Below, piece by piece: positions 17,482 to 25,723 of a stretch of DNA of 32,611 nucleotides. Source of the DNA: Bacteroidota bacterium. GTDB taxonomy: Bacteria; Bacteroidota; Bacteroidia; NS11-12g; UBA955. The notes beneath the pieces are model-generated. The model was not told the DNA's origin. It searched no databases and was given only the letters and a program-made list of their open reading frames with translations. The translations under genes were made by a program, and so were the position numbers. Positions within the stretch are counted from its first letter, which is position 1, and each line of letters begins with the position of its first letter. Location: NCBI GenBank assembly GCA_947451105.1, contig CANFXY010000016.1, positions 1 through 32,611 of the forward strand. Reading direction: 5' to 3'.

Positions 17482-17881
17482 TTCTTGAAAATCCAAACCA
17501 GCCTCGCCAATAGCTTCGGTTGTTTATATCATTTGATTGCAACAACAAGACGTCAATCGAATATCGGATTTTAGATAATTCTCTGTCAAAAAGCTCCTGC
17601 AGTAACGGTCTTTTTTCTAAAGGTAAATTATTTACTTCTTCAACATCAAATACAATCAGAATATCCATATCTCCTGGTTCAGGTTTTTTTGTTGAATAAG
17701 AACCATCAAGCCAAATTTCTGCTTTTAATCCTAATTCAGAAAATTTCTCGATATAAGCCCTAAATCTATCCGTTAAATATTTCCGTCTTTCTGTATCTTC
17801 AAATGGTGTTACAAATATTTCATCAAGACTATCAAATGTGATGTCATGAAAGCCACCAGGGTATAATGGGTCAAACTCCAT
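17435..17881 (-). CDS. Minimal nucleotidyltransferase-like protein
   Basis: 148 aa. It has the pol-beta-type nucleotidyltransferase signature: Gly60-Ser61 in IWLDGSYSTKKPEPGDMDIL, metal-binding D71 and D73, and a third acidic residue D110 in RYSIDVLLL. The rest is short, ending NRSYWRGWFGFSRNEQPKG, which resembles DUF6932-type proteins. Such enzymes transfer NMP to protein or RNA targets; many are toxin or antitoxin parts. Its start lies 5 nt after the nuclease gene stops and its end overlaps the coiled-coil gene, so the three form one translation unit. Catalytic residues are intact, so it should be active. Substrate is unknown. Confidence 0.78.
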   Translation of the reverse strand: MEFDPLYPGGFHDITFDSLDEIFVTPFEDTERRKYLTDRFRAYIEKFSELGLKAEIWLDGSYSTKKPEPGDMDILIVFDVEEVNNLPLEKRPLLQELFDRELSKIRYSIDVLLLQSNDINNRSYWRGWFGFSRNEQPKGIPRLYYGIN

Positions 17882-17886
17882 AATTA

Positions 17887-18693
17887 CTATTTGTGAATTT
17901 CCATTTTATAATCTTTTACATTACGATTTTCAGCATCAAACCCAACACCAACTAGAATAATTTCCTTTCTTTCAATGATAAACTTTTCATAATATTTTTT
18001 ATCTTTTATCTGATTTAAAGCTTCGTCACTTGTACCTAGTTTAAACTCAAAAATGTATATAATATTGGAGAACCTAATAACGGCATCAATTCTTCCAATG
18101 TTAGTTGTTTCTTCTGGTAAAATGTCAAAACCAAGTAGCTTTAATATTAAATGAATGTTTGAATGCAAATAGCCTTCCTGTGTTTTAGAAATTGCATATG
18201 AAACAGAGGCAAGTATGCTGTTCATATCTCTAATAAAACTATCTAGGTCTTTGATAATTAATGAATGTCTAAGTTCTTGGTAAGGAATATTTATATCCTC
18301 TGTATCGTATATCATTAATAAATAATCTACCATTTCAACTAACTCAGTCTTGATGGATTGTATTTCGTGAATAATATATGATGTGTTGTCTCCAGATTTA
18401 TTTATATCTAATAATTTTTGATTTTCATTTAAATAGTCTTTAAACCATTTCATGTATTCAATAAGTTTTTCAGGATTTGCATAAACTTGTGGAACTAGTT
18501 TTCCAACATAAATTTTCTCCTCAATATTTCCCATTATACTGATTAGAAAATCCATTAAACTTGAACCATTTTTTAACTGATACATCACAACACGTCTATG
18601 TTGATGCTCTGATTGGTAAAACAATCTGTAGTCCGAATACCTTGTCGAAAAGAATTCTTGAATGTAGCGTTCTATCTTTAATACTTTATTCAT
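17887..18693 (-). CDS. PD-(D/E)XK nuclease-family protein
   Basis: 268 aa. The C-terminal third has the PD-(D/E)XK nuclease pattern of the PF08011 type: E173 in QEGYLHSNIHLILKLLGF, D203 in IGRIDAVIRF, and E216-x-K218 in IYIFEFKLG, followed by ALNQIKDKKYYEKF and a final beta strand IILVGVGFD. That domain normally sits behind an AAA-ATPase-like domain; here the first ~170 residues are instead a helical region with no P-loop, so this is an unusual arrangement. It is the first gene of the three-gene unit with the nucleotidyltransferase and coiled-coil protein. All metal and catalytic positions are present, so DNA cleavage is plausible. Confidence 0.78.
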   Translation of the reverse strand: MNKVLKIERYIQEFFSTRYSDYRLFYQSEHQHRRVVMYQLKNGSSLMDFLISIMGNIEEKIYVGKLVPQVYANPEKLIEYMKWFKDYLNENQKLLDINKSGDNTSYIIHEIQSIKTELVEMVDYLLMIYDTEDINIPYQELRHSLIIKDLDSFIRDMNSILASVSYAISKTQEGYLHSNIHLILKLLGFDILPEETTNIGRIDAVIRFSNIIYIFEFKLGTSDEALNQIKDKKYYEKFIIERKEIILVGVGFDAENRNVKDYKMEIHK

Positions 18694-18724
18694 TGTTGAT
18701 GCTTTGTTGTCTTGTTACACTTGA

Positions 18725-18826
18725 GGCTAACGGTTTGAAGCTACCCGAAGGGCGGGACTTTTACCACAAAACTGTCTTTGGAACTCGAAACCCCGCCTTT
18801 TGGGGTAGGTGCTGTTTTAGGGCGTA
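18725..18826. repeat. attC-like imperfect palindrome between two gene units
   Basis: Left arm 18740-18756 (CTACCC...GGGCGGG) pairs with right arm 18791-18808 (CCCCGCC...GGGGTAG) with bulged centres and a ~34-nt loop. The outer ends read GGCTAACG on the plus strand at left and TTTTAGGGCGTA at right. On the minus strand this is GCCCTAA ... CGTTAGCC, close to the R''/R' boxes of integron attC sites (RYYYAAC ... GTTRRRY). The UDG-like gene's TAA stop (18819-18817) falls inside the R''-like box and the nuclease gene starts 32 nt after the palindrome, the usual layout of gene cassettes. No integrase gene is in the window, and the boxes have mismatches. Confidence 0.4.
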
Positions 18827-19458
18827 TTTCTTTCTGTTTTCATAAGTTCATCTTGGCATAAAGTCCAGTCACGAAGTTGTTTTTTTCCACCGTTTGCTGG
18901 GTGTCTAATGTATGAAAATGGTAAACTAATTTTTTCTAATTGTGATTCTGGTTTCCGTCCTAATGCTATAATTTTTTTAATGTCAAATATTTGTAAAAGG
19001 TCATCTAAAAAACTTTTTCCTTCTTCCAATTCTTTTGTTGTCGGAGTTCGGTTTGTTTTTGTGTCGCTTACTGAGTGTGGGTGAAATGGAAAAATATTCC
19101 AAATTAATGGCTTTTCATTAAGTTTGGATATTTTAGTCCAAACAATTGTCGCTGATATTTCACTCTCAAGTTTGTCTTTTTCATTTATAAACTGAATTGG
19201 TTCATTTTTAAAAAACTCATTTTGTGATAATACTCTTTCGCTTGTAAATGCTATATCTGATAGTCTGCAACCTTTATATCCAGGTGCTTCTCCAAGAATT
19301 AAAAAATTTGGATTTACAAGTTTCATTTTGTTCAAATAGAATTTCAAGTTGTTTCTCCTTATTTCACTTTCACGACTGTCTCCAAAGTATAAATTGGTCG
19401 TGTTGTCCGTTTTTTGAACAAGTGAAAGTCTTGATATGAAATTGTCTATTTCTGTCAT
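18817..19458 (-). CDS. Uracil-DNA-glycosylase-fold protein
   Basis: 213 aa. UDG-superfamily motifs: motif I LILGEAPGYKGCRLSDIAF (G56-E57-A58-P59-G60), a WNIFPFHPH strand (W120), KKIIALGRKPE after a conserved beta strand, and the C-terminal DNA-intercalation loop HPANGG (186-191). The superfamily removes uracil or damaged bases from DNA. The four-Cys iron-sulfur set of families 4 and 5 is not evident, so the subfamily is unclear and substrate unknown. It lies 12 nt after the proteasome-like gene on the same strand, so these two form a pair. Its stop is in the attC-like palindrome. Confidence 0.72.
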   Translation of the reverse strand: MTEIDNFISRLSLVQKTDNTTNLYFGDSRESEIRRNNLKFYLNKMKLVNPNFLILGEAPGYKGCRLSDIAFTSERVLSQNEFFKNEPIQFINEKDKLESEISATIVWTKISKLNEKPLIWNIFPFHPHSVSDTKTNRTPTTKELEEGKSFLDDLLQIFDIKKIIALGRKPESQLEKISLPFSYIRHPANGGKKQLRDWTLCQDELMKTERNTP

Positions 19459-19470
19459 TTGTGTGAGGTT

Positions 19471-20319
19471 TTAATCTATTCCTTGTTGTCTCCAAATGTT
19501 CTTTATTTCTTGTTCAAAAGGTCTTTTAAATTTGTATGCAATGTGGAAACCATCATTGCCTCTCTCAAACTCGTCTTTATATAAATTAATACCTCTAAGC
19601 GTGTATAAATGTTCTTTAAAAGTACCGTCATCATTTAGTTCGTAGTTCTCAACCCCATAAATTGTAAAATTGTTAATTACAAACTCACCATACTGGAGTC
19701 CGCCACCAACTGTTGCGACTCTTCCGTCATTTATAACTTGTCTTATGATATGAAGTGGCGAAAGATTTATGTTTTGAGTGTGAATATTGTTTGCTTCGGT
19801 TTTCCCTCTTCCGAAAAATTCTATCCCGTTTGCAATTAATATTTCTTCGTGAAATGGTCTAATTGGATATGTTGAAGTGTCGCAAGAAAATTTATAAATT
19901 CTGACTTTATTTTGAATTGGGCAGTATCCTGCAAGAATTAATTCGCAAATACCGTTTGCTTGGATAATATCGCCAAGGTCTAATGTCGTTTTTTTGAATA
20001 CTTTAAAAACTAAGCCTGCAATACCTTCCATTGAAAGGTCAGTATATCCGGGTAGATACTGCAAATGTTGAAGTATTTCATAAACAGATTCTTTTACAGT
20101 ATAAGCGTTTATCGCACTTCCAACTACTGCAAGTCCCAATTTGTAATCGTAGTCAAGATTTGTAATGTTTGTTTCGGAACTTGTCGGTGAATAAATCTTC
20201 ACTGGAACAGAAAAGACTTTAATTCCGTAATCAAAATGTACTGCTGTCCCAAAACTTATTCTTGAGTCAGATGATAAAGAAATATGATTGTTAAGTCGAT
20301 GTGCGATTACTAATGTCAT
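19471..20319 (-). CDS. Proteasome-like Ntn hydrolase
   Basis: 282 aa. The N-terminus MTLVIAHRLNNH, then SLSSDSR, matches the Ntn-hydrolase fold of proteasome beta/HslV subunits. If Met1 is removed, Thr becomes residue 1, the Asp of SSDSR is residue 17 and the Lys of IKVF is residue 33, which is exactly the Thr1/Asp17/Lys33 catalytic register. Later parts agree: GLAVVGSAINAY, FFGRGKTEA and VATVGGG. No propeptide is present. It is longer than HslV (~175 aa) or typical beta subunits, with a ~60-residue C-terminal extension. I see no ATPase partner (HslU/Mpa) beside it; its neighbour is the UDG-fold gene. Role unknown; standalone peptidase or amidohydrolase are options. Confidence 0.68.
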   Translation of the reverse strand: MTLVIAHRLNNHISLSSDSRISFGTAVHFDYGIKVFSVPVKIYSPTSSETNITNLDYDYKLGLAVVGSAINAYTVKESVYEILQHLQYLPGYTDLSMEGIAGLVFKVFKKTTLDLGDIIQANGICELILAGYCPIQNKVRIYKFSCDTSTYPIRPFHEEILIANGIEFFGRGKTEANNIHTQNINLSPLHIIRQVINDGRVATVGGGLQYGEFVINNFTIYGVENYELNDDGTFKEHLYTLRGINLYKDEFERGNDGFHIAYKFKRPFEQEIKNIWRQQGID

Positions 20320-20735
20320 TGTCGTGTCGTTTTAAAATGCCCTATAACTTACTTATATATCTTACTCCCTGCTCCTTATCATGCCCTAACCGGCGTCACA
20401 AGGATTAAAAAGTTTAGTTTATTAAAAGTTGGAAATTAGTTTTAGCTGTTTGTTGCTTAGTTTTAATCGTTTCTCTCGCAATTAAAAACACTTTTTAAAC
20501 TTCACCAAATTTAATTGTAAAATTATATGCTACAAATAAGTGACTTGAAACAAAATATTAATATATGAGTTTATGTTTAGTGATCTTTTGCCATAAGTGT
20601 ATACTGCAATTTGCGCTTTTTTTTAAATCAAATTATCGTCAAAGGGTTTGCTGTTGAAAAATGTAATTTACAAATTGGAGATAAAAACATCCAAGAGATT
20701 CTTATCTTCTCATTAGGCCTTTAGTAATTGTAACA

Positions 20736-20785
20736 TTGTACTCTTGTGCAATATAAAAACAAAACATGTTTGCACAAACATACAA
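20736..20785. repeat. Right copy of direct repeat flanking the accessory island
   Basis: TTGTAC-TCTT-GTGCAA followed after a short AT-rich spacer by TTGCACAAACATACAA (20770-20785), same orientation as 16038-16088. Downstream bases on both sides also look weakly alike. The dyad in this copy is imperfect. Confidence 0.6.
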
Positions 20786-20892
20786 GAAAACGCTTTTGAT
20801 TAATAGAATAGTGTATCTGATGAACTTAATAAAAGTGAGTCTTAACTAATCCTTTTTGATTTAATCTATAAAGATTACTCAAGAAAACTAAA

Positions 20893-20908
20893 GAATTCTC
20901 GAGAATTC
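20893..20908. repeat. Perfect 16-bp palindrome
   Basis: GAATTCTCGAGAATTC is its own reverse complement, continued as a partial tandem (GAATTCTCGA) to 20912 and bracketed by two copies of TAAAGATTA. It could be a protein-binding site or an arm of a small structured element. No neighbouring regulator was identified. Confidence 0.4.
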
Positions 20909-21696
20909 TCGAAAATCGCTAAAGATTAATTGTATTCTGTTTTTTTAAATCAAGATAAATGCAACTCTTTTATAAGTCGTAATGACTAAAATATTAAAGA
21001 ATTATTGTTTTGAATCGACAAATAGAAACAAATTAAATCAGCTAGCATCTTTTTATTTAACATGACCTTTTCAGTAATTGCAAATACATGAAATAATAAT
21101 CAAAAAAAGGTATTTAGTTGCAAAATCCTGTCAAATTGCCGCCCCTGAAATGAATGTTTAATTGATGATTGGTTTTAATAGATTATGAATTAAAACCGCA
21201 AATAATATCAAATAGCCCAATCGTTGTGAGTAAAATTAGACTTATTATTCGCTATCATTGTCAAGGTATTGACAGCAAAAGAAAAAGCTCCATGAAAATA
21301 GATATTGGATTTCGTTTACATAAGCTCAACTTGCTTAACCCATTCTGATTAAAATCATTAATAAAATCAATAAACTATTCGAGATTAACTGAATGGCTAT
21401 TATCTTTGTCTCAACATTGGAAAGCATTAGTGGTTGTAAAAAAGAATGATGAATAGTAAGTAAGACTAAAAATACTTCTACCCGTGATTTTTTTCAATAA
21501 ACAAGTGTTTTGTACCTTGTGTGTACCTTTTGTCTCTGAAAGTATTGGTATATAAGGAAAGTTACTTTCTGTATAGGGAAGTAAGGATCTTTCCCTCCCC
21601 AAAATGTCTTCAAAAATCGCTATTAAATCATACATTTTTCTTGGAAATTTGAGGTGAAAATGCGATATTTGTTACACTAGCAAAACGAATATTTTT

Positions 21697-22152
21697 ATGA
21701 AGAAAAAGAACGAAAACCGGGAAAATATGTACTCAGCTTTTTATGCGGATTCTTATGCTGAAATAAGTACGTACGATGAATCAAAAATTGAAATGTTTCA
21801 GAAGATTCAAAAAGACTTGGGTATAGATGAAATTCCAGAAGGTGTAAGCAATTACATGGCATATTTTCTTGACCATATTTATGAAAATGATACTGCAGAT
21901 GTTCTAGTTCGCATGATGAATGTTGGAGACGACGGGTATGGTTTCGACTATGATATAGATGTGTTCTTTACAGAGTTTGAAGAAGGCGATTGGTTTGATG
22001 ACAATGAAGAACATGAGATTATGGAGGAAACCTATGGCGAAGAAGGGTATAATCTATACCAAATTGTCACCAAAAACTTCCAACACAATTTTAGAGATAT
22101 GGCACCTTTTAGCAATGGACTGAGTTATGATTGCTCTGAGTCGATAGAATAA
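21697..22152 (+). CDS. Acidic protein of unknown function
   Basis: 151 aa with a very acidic composition (about 37 Asp/Glu) after a basic start (MKKKNENRENMY). Acidic and aromatic segments alternate (DDGYGFDYDIDVFF, FEEGDWFDDNEEHE, MEETYGEEGY), suggesting a charged surface; DNA-mimic or chaperone-like roles cannot be excluded. No signal peptide, membrane segment or known motif. An imperfect -7 element (GATATTTG, 21664-21671) lies 25 nt upstream. It is isolated from the SusC gene by 319 bp that include a possible hairpin and a separate promoter element. Confidence 0.65.
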   Translation: MKKKNENRENMYSAFYADSYAEISTYDESKIEMFQKIQKDLGIDEIPEGVSNYMAYFLDHIYENDTADVLVRMMNVGDDGYGFDYDIDVFFTEFEEGDWFDDNEEHEIMEETYGEEGYNLYQIVTKNFQHNFRDMAPFSNGLSYDCSESIE

Positions 22153-22471
22153 TTTCTTAAACTCTATTTTGCATTTTTGGTTTCACTTTAGAAGCAAAAT
22201 CATAAGTTTCTAATATAAAAGTGTTTAGGTTTTTAGCCCCAAATGCTTATTACTACTATTTCTAATTTAAGGTATTGTTTTTTAATGGTTTGGCATGCTT
22301 ATTTGCTTCCCTGGCAAGGATTTAGTTTATATTTTAATAATGTTCTATTGACATAAAAAATATATAAATGTTCAAGAGAAATTATTCAAACTTCATGGTT
22401 TAGTGGGTAAAAAATATATTTAGATTGATAGTTTTGTTTTTGGCGCATAAAATAAAATTAACAAATCACGT
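22153..22471 (+). other. Intergenic region upstream of the SusC/SusD pair
   Basis: No gene is visible in these 319 bases. After the upstream stop there is a loose hairpin, ATTTTGC (22166-22172) with GCAAAAT (22194-22200), without a T-tract. The rest is AT-rich leader. Confidence 0.5.
22429..22436 (+). promoter_or_regulatory. Bacteroidota -7 promoter element for the SusC/SusD operon
   Basis: TAGTTTTG matches TAnnTTTG and lies 35 nt before the SusC start codon. A TTTAG at ~22399 could be a degenerate -33 box but the spacing is long. No adjacent anti-sigma or hybrid sensor gene is in the window. Confidence 0.45.
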
Positions 22472-25400
22472 ATGAAAAAAATCTACTTATTGTTTTTTCT
22501 TTTCATTGGAATGCTTGGTTCTGCAATGGCCCAAGGATCGCCAGTGACGGGGAAAATCACACAATCGTCGGATGGAAAGCTCTTAAATGGAGTTAACGTC
22601 CAAGTAAAAGGCAGCGAGAACAAAGTTCTCAGCGATGTCAATGGAACTTTTTCCATTCAATGCAATCAAAATGACACGTTGGTGTTTAGTCTATCAGGAT
22701 TAAAAACCGCAGAAGTTGCAGTGAATGGTCAAACCACTCTTACTGTTGTCTTGGATGAAGAATCTGCAACCTACAAACAGCACGTTGTTACCGGTTTTGG
22801 TATTAAACGTAGCAAAGCAGAGTTGGGTTACTCATCTCAAAAAGTTTCAGCTTCAGAAATTACCACTACAAGAAGCAACAATGCGCTTAGTGCGTTAAGT
22901 GGTAAAGTTGCTGGGCTGGACATTAAAACCAACAACCAAATGGGTGGTAGTACAAACATTGTATTGCGTGGTTTTAAATCTTTGGCGGGAAACAACCAAG
23001 CTTTAATTGTAATTGATGGTGTGCCTTTTGACAACTCAAACACCAACAGCTCTGGTCAAGCAACAGCCCGTGGTGGTTACGATTTTGGTAACGCTGCAGC
23101 AGATATCAACCCAGACGATATTGCTTCAATTAACGTATTGAAAGGTGCAGCAGCAACTGCTTTGTATGGTTCAAGGGCTTCAAACGGTGTTATATTAATT
23201 GAAACAAAAAAAGGCCGCAGAGGTGTTAATGTTACAGTTAACATGGGCGGATCATACGGTGTTATTGATAAAACAACCATGCCTCAATACCAAAATCAAT
23301 ATGGTGCTGGTTATGGCCCATTTTATGGTGACACTTTGGGTGGATATTACACCGAAGATGATATCGATGGTGATGGTAAAAAAGATGTAATTGTAAACAC
23401 CACTGAGGATGCGTCTTTCGGTGGAAAGTTTGATCCAAATCTTAAGGTTTTCGATTGGAAATCTTTAGACCCAACAGATAAAGAACATTACATGAAAGCT
23501 ACCAGCTGGGTTGCTGCTCAAAACACCCCAGCCTATTTCTTGCGCAACCCAAGTGCAGGAAGTAAGAGTTTCTCAATTTATGGTGGTAACGATAAATCAA
23601 CTTACAAATTAGGTTTTGCAAGAAATACCGAACAAGGTATGTTGCCAAACAGCAGTTTGTTCAAAAACATACTGAACTTTGGTGTAACCAATCAACTTAC
23701 AAGTAAATTATTTGCAGGGATAACAGCCAACATTTCATTCAATGGTGCAACTGGCCGTTATGGAACTGGTTATGATGCAAAAAATCCAATGGGCAATTTC
23801 AGACAATGGTGGCAAACCAACGTTGATATGAAAGAATTGGAAGATGCGTACAAGAGAAATACAGAACGCAATACCACATGGAACTGGGCTGATTACACCA
23901 ATGTTGGTGCTGGTCCAATTTACTGGGACAACCCTTATTTTGTTCGTAACAAGAGTTATGAGAATGACGAACGTACCCGTTTCTTTGGAAATACTTTCTT
24001 AACCTACCAAGCTAAAAAATGGATGACCATTACCGGTCGTGTATCTATGGATGGTTACAACGAAATGCAAGAAGAGCGTATCGCTGTGGGATCTATCGAT
24101 GTGTCTGAATACTCTCGATACAACCGCAATTATAGAGAATTTAACTACGACTTATTTGCTGAATACAACAAAGAAATCAGCAAAAACTTTAAAATTACTG
24201 GGGTTTCTGGTATCAATATCCGCAAACAAACCATTACTTCTATTTTCGCTCAAACCAATGGCGGTTTAAATGTGCCTAATCTATACAGCTTAACAAACAC
24301 AGTTAACCCACTTGAAGCGCCATCTGAGTCATATTCTGCTAAACAAGTTAATGGTGTTTATACCAACGTTAATTTAGGGTACAAAAACTTCTTGTTTGTT
24401 GATTTGACTGGACGTAATGATGTGTCTAGCACTTTGTCTAAAGGCAGCAATTCATACTTCTATCCTTCAATTTCAGGTAGCTATATTTTTGCCGACCACT
24501 TGAAAAAACTAATTGGTAGCAGCATGAAATGGTTAAGCTACAGTAAGTTGAGAGCCAATTATGCTCAAGTAGGTTCTGATGCTCCTTACGGTTCAACCAG
24601 AAACTATTACGCTGCAGGAACTGGATTCAATGGAAATGCAATTTACAGTGTTTCAAGTGTAATGAATTCTGCAGGTCTACAACCTGAAAGAACTAAGAGC
24701 AGAGAAATTGGTATTGAGGTTTCAATGTTAAAAAACAGAGTAGGTTTTGATATCAACAACTACCACGCTGTGACAGTTGATCAAATCATACCAGTTGATA
24801 TTTCACGCGCTACGGGATACTCTCAAAAATACATCAATGCTGGTGCAATTTTAAACCGTGGTATTGAAATGACTTTGTATTTAAATCCAATCCGCAACAA
24901 GAACTTTAATTGGGATATCAACTTTAACTGGGCGCGCAACCGCAACCAAGTTTTAGAATTACCAGATATTGAAAACATTACTTTGGCTAGTTTACAAGGT
25001 GGTGTTTCAGTTAACGCAACAGTTGGTCAAGCCTATGGAACAATTAAAGGAAAGGACTTTATCTACGATGATAAAGGAAACCGCATGATTGACACCAACA
25101 CAGGTTACTGGATGGTTACTTCAACATCAAACAATGTAATTGGAAATATCAATCCAAAATGGATAGGCGGTATGCGCAACTCTTTCAAATATAAAAACAT
25201 GTCATTCAGTTTCTTGATCGACATGAAAAAAGGTGGAAGCGTATTCTCATTAGACCAATTCTATGGATACCAAACAGGTATTTACGATTACTCAGTAGGT
25301 AAAAACGATTTGGGCAACGACAAACGTTTAGATGTTTCTGAAGGTGGTGGTATTATTTTAGATGGTGTTAAGCCTGATGGAAGCAAAAATGATATCCGCG

Positions 25401-25702
25401 TGAACTATGATTATTTCTTAGGCAATGCAATGGCTCCTTCATATTTCGTTTACAATGCTGGCTATGTGAAATTACGTGAATTGACCTTTGGTTATTCAGT
25501 GCCTCAAAAACACCTTGCTAAATTCAAAACAATCAAAGGTATTGATGTTTCATTGTTTGGTCGTAACCTATGGATCATTAAAAAATATGTACCATACTCT
25601 GATCCTGAAGATGGCATGAGTAGCGGTAATATTCAAGGTTACCAAACGGGCGCATATCCTAACACCAAAATGTATGGCTTTAACGTTCGTTTTAATTTCT
25701 AA
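22472..25702 (+). CDS. SusC/RagA-family TonB-dependent outer-membrane transporter
   Basis: 1076 aa. Signal peptide at residues 1-20 (ending SAMA-Q), then a carboxypeptidase-regulatory-like beta-sandwich (~24-105, VTGKITQSSDGKLLNGVNVQVKG), then the plug domain (~115-235) with the family signature around LSGKVAGLDI, LRGFKSL, ALIVIDGVPFD, INVLKGAAATALYGSRASNG and ILIETKKG. The remaining ~840 residues form the barrel, ending YGFNVRFNF with a terminal Phe. SusC proteins import glycan fragments or peptides with TonB energy, with a SusD lipoprotein as lid. The SusD gene follows 21 nt later. Substrate is not deducible: no glycoside hydrolase or peptidase is adjacent. No extra N-terminal secretin/TonB-signalling domain is visible, so direct sigma signalling is unlikely. 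Confidence 0.95.
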   Translation: MKKIYLLFFLFIGMLGSAMAQGSPVTGKITQSSDGKLLNGVNVQVKGSENKVLSDVNGTFSIQCNQNDTLVFSLSGLKTAEVAVNGQTTLTVVLDEESATYKQHVVTGFGIKRSKAELGYSSQKVSASEITTTRSNNALSALSGKVAGLDIKTNNQMGGSTNIVLRGFKSLAGNNQALIVIDGVPFDNSNTNSSGQATARGGYDFGNAAADINPDDIASINVLKGAAATALYGSRASNGVILIETKKGRRGVNVTVNMGGSYGVIDKTTMPQYQNQYGAGYGPFYGDTLGGYYTEDDIDGDGKKDVIVNTTEDASFGGKFDPNLKVFDWKSLDPTDKEHYMKATSWVAAQNTPAYFLRNPSAGSKSFSIYGGNDKSTYKLGFARNTEQGMLPNSSLFKNILNFGVTNQLTSKLFAGITANISFNGATGRYGTGYDAKNPMGNFRQWWQTNVDMKELEDAYKRNTERNTTWNWADYTNVGAGPIYWDNPYFVRNKSYENDERTRFFGNTFLTYQAKKWMTITGRVSMDGYNEMQEERIAVGSIDVSEYSRYNRNYREFNYDLFAEYNKEISKNFKITGVSGINIRKQTITSIFAQTNGGLNVPNLYSLTNTVNPLEAPSESYSAKQVNGVYTNVNLGYKNFLFVDLTGRNDVSSTLSKGSNSYFYPSISGSYIFADHLKKLIGSSMKWLSYSKLRANYAQVGSDAPYGSTRNYYAAGTGFNGNAIYSVSSVMNSAGLQPERTKSREIGIEVSMLKNRVGFDINNYHAVTVDQIIPVDISRATGYSQKYINAGAILNRGIEMTLYLNPIRNKNFNWDINFNWARNRNQVLELPDIENITLASLQGGVSVNATVGQAYGTIKGKDFIYDDKGNRMIDTNTGYWMVTSTSNNVIGNINPKWIGGMRNSFKYKNMSFSFLIDMKKGGSVFSLDQFYGYQTGIYDYSVGKNDLGNDKRLDVSEGGGIILDGVKPDGSKNDIRVNYDYFLGNAMAPSYFVYNAGYVKLRELTFGYSVPQKHLAKFKTIKGIDVSLFGRNLWIIKKYVPYSDPEDGMSSGNIQGYQTGAYPNTKMYGFNVRFNF

Positions 25703-25723
25703 TCCGTTTAAAAAATCATTAAT

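Larger units (their letters stand above)
20320..21696. other. Long stretch without a convincing gene
   Basis: 1.38 kb of AT-rich DNA. Contents that can be named: GCCCTA-containing boxes near 20340 and 20382 just upstream of the Ntn-hydrolase gene (TGCCCTATAAC and TGCCCTAACCGG, resembling integron cassette boundaries); the right ~51-bp repeat (20736-20785); a perfect 16-bp palindrome (20893-20908); and a TGTCAA-GGTA-TTGACA dyad (21259-21274). A 74-codon minus-strand ORF at 21411-21635 has a partly plausible N-terminus but an odd end, so I leave it out. A TGTACCTT direct repeat is near 21510-21530. Confidence 0.6.

Noticed and set aside
21411-21635. 74-codon minus-strand ORF upstream of the acidic-protein gene
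   Set aside because: Its first ~25 residues look plausible, but the rest is S/F/T-rich with no recognisable domain; one ORF of this size is expected by chance in 1.4 kb of AT-rich DNA.
22348-22370. Sigma-70-like TTGACA upstream of SusC
   Set aside because: No -10 box at 16-18 nt, and Bacteroidota use TTTG/TAnnTTTG promoters; the element at 22429 fits better.
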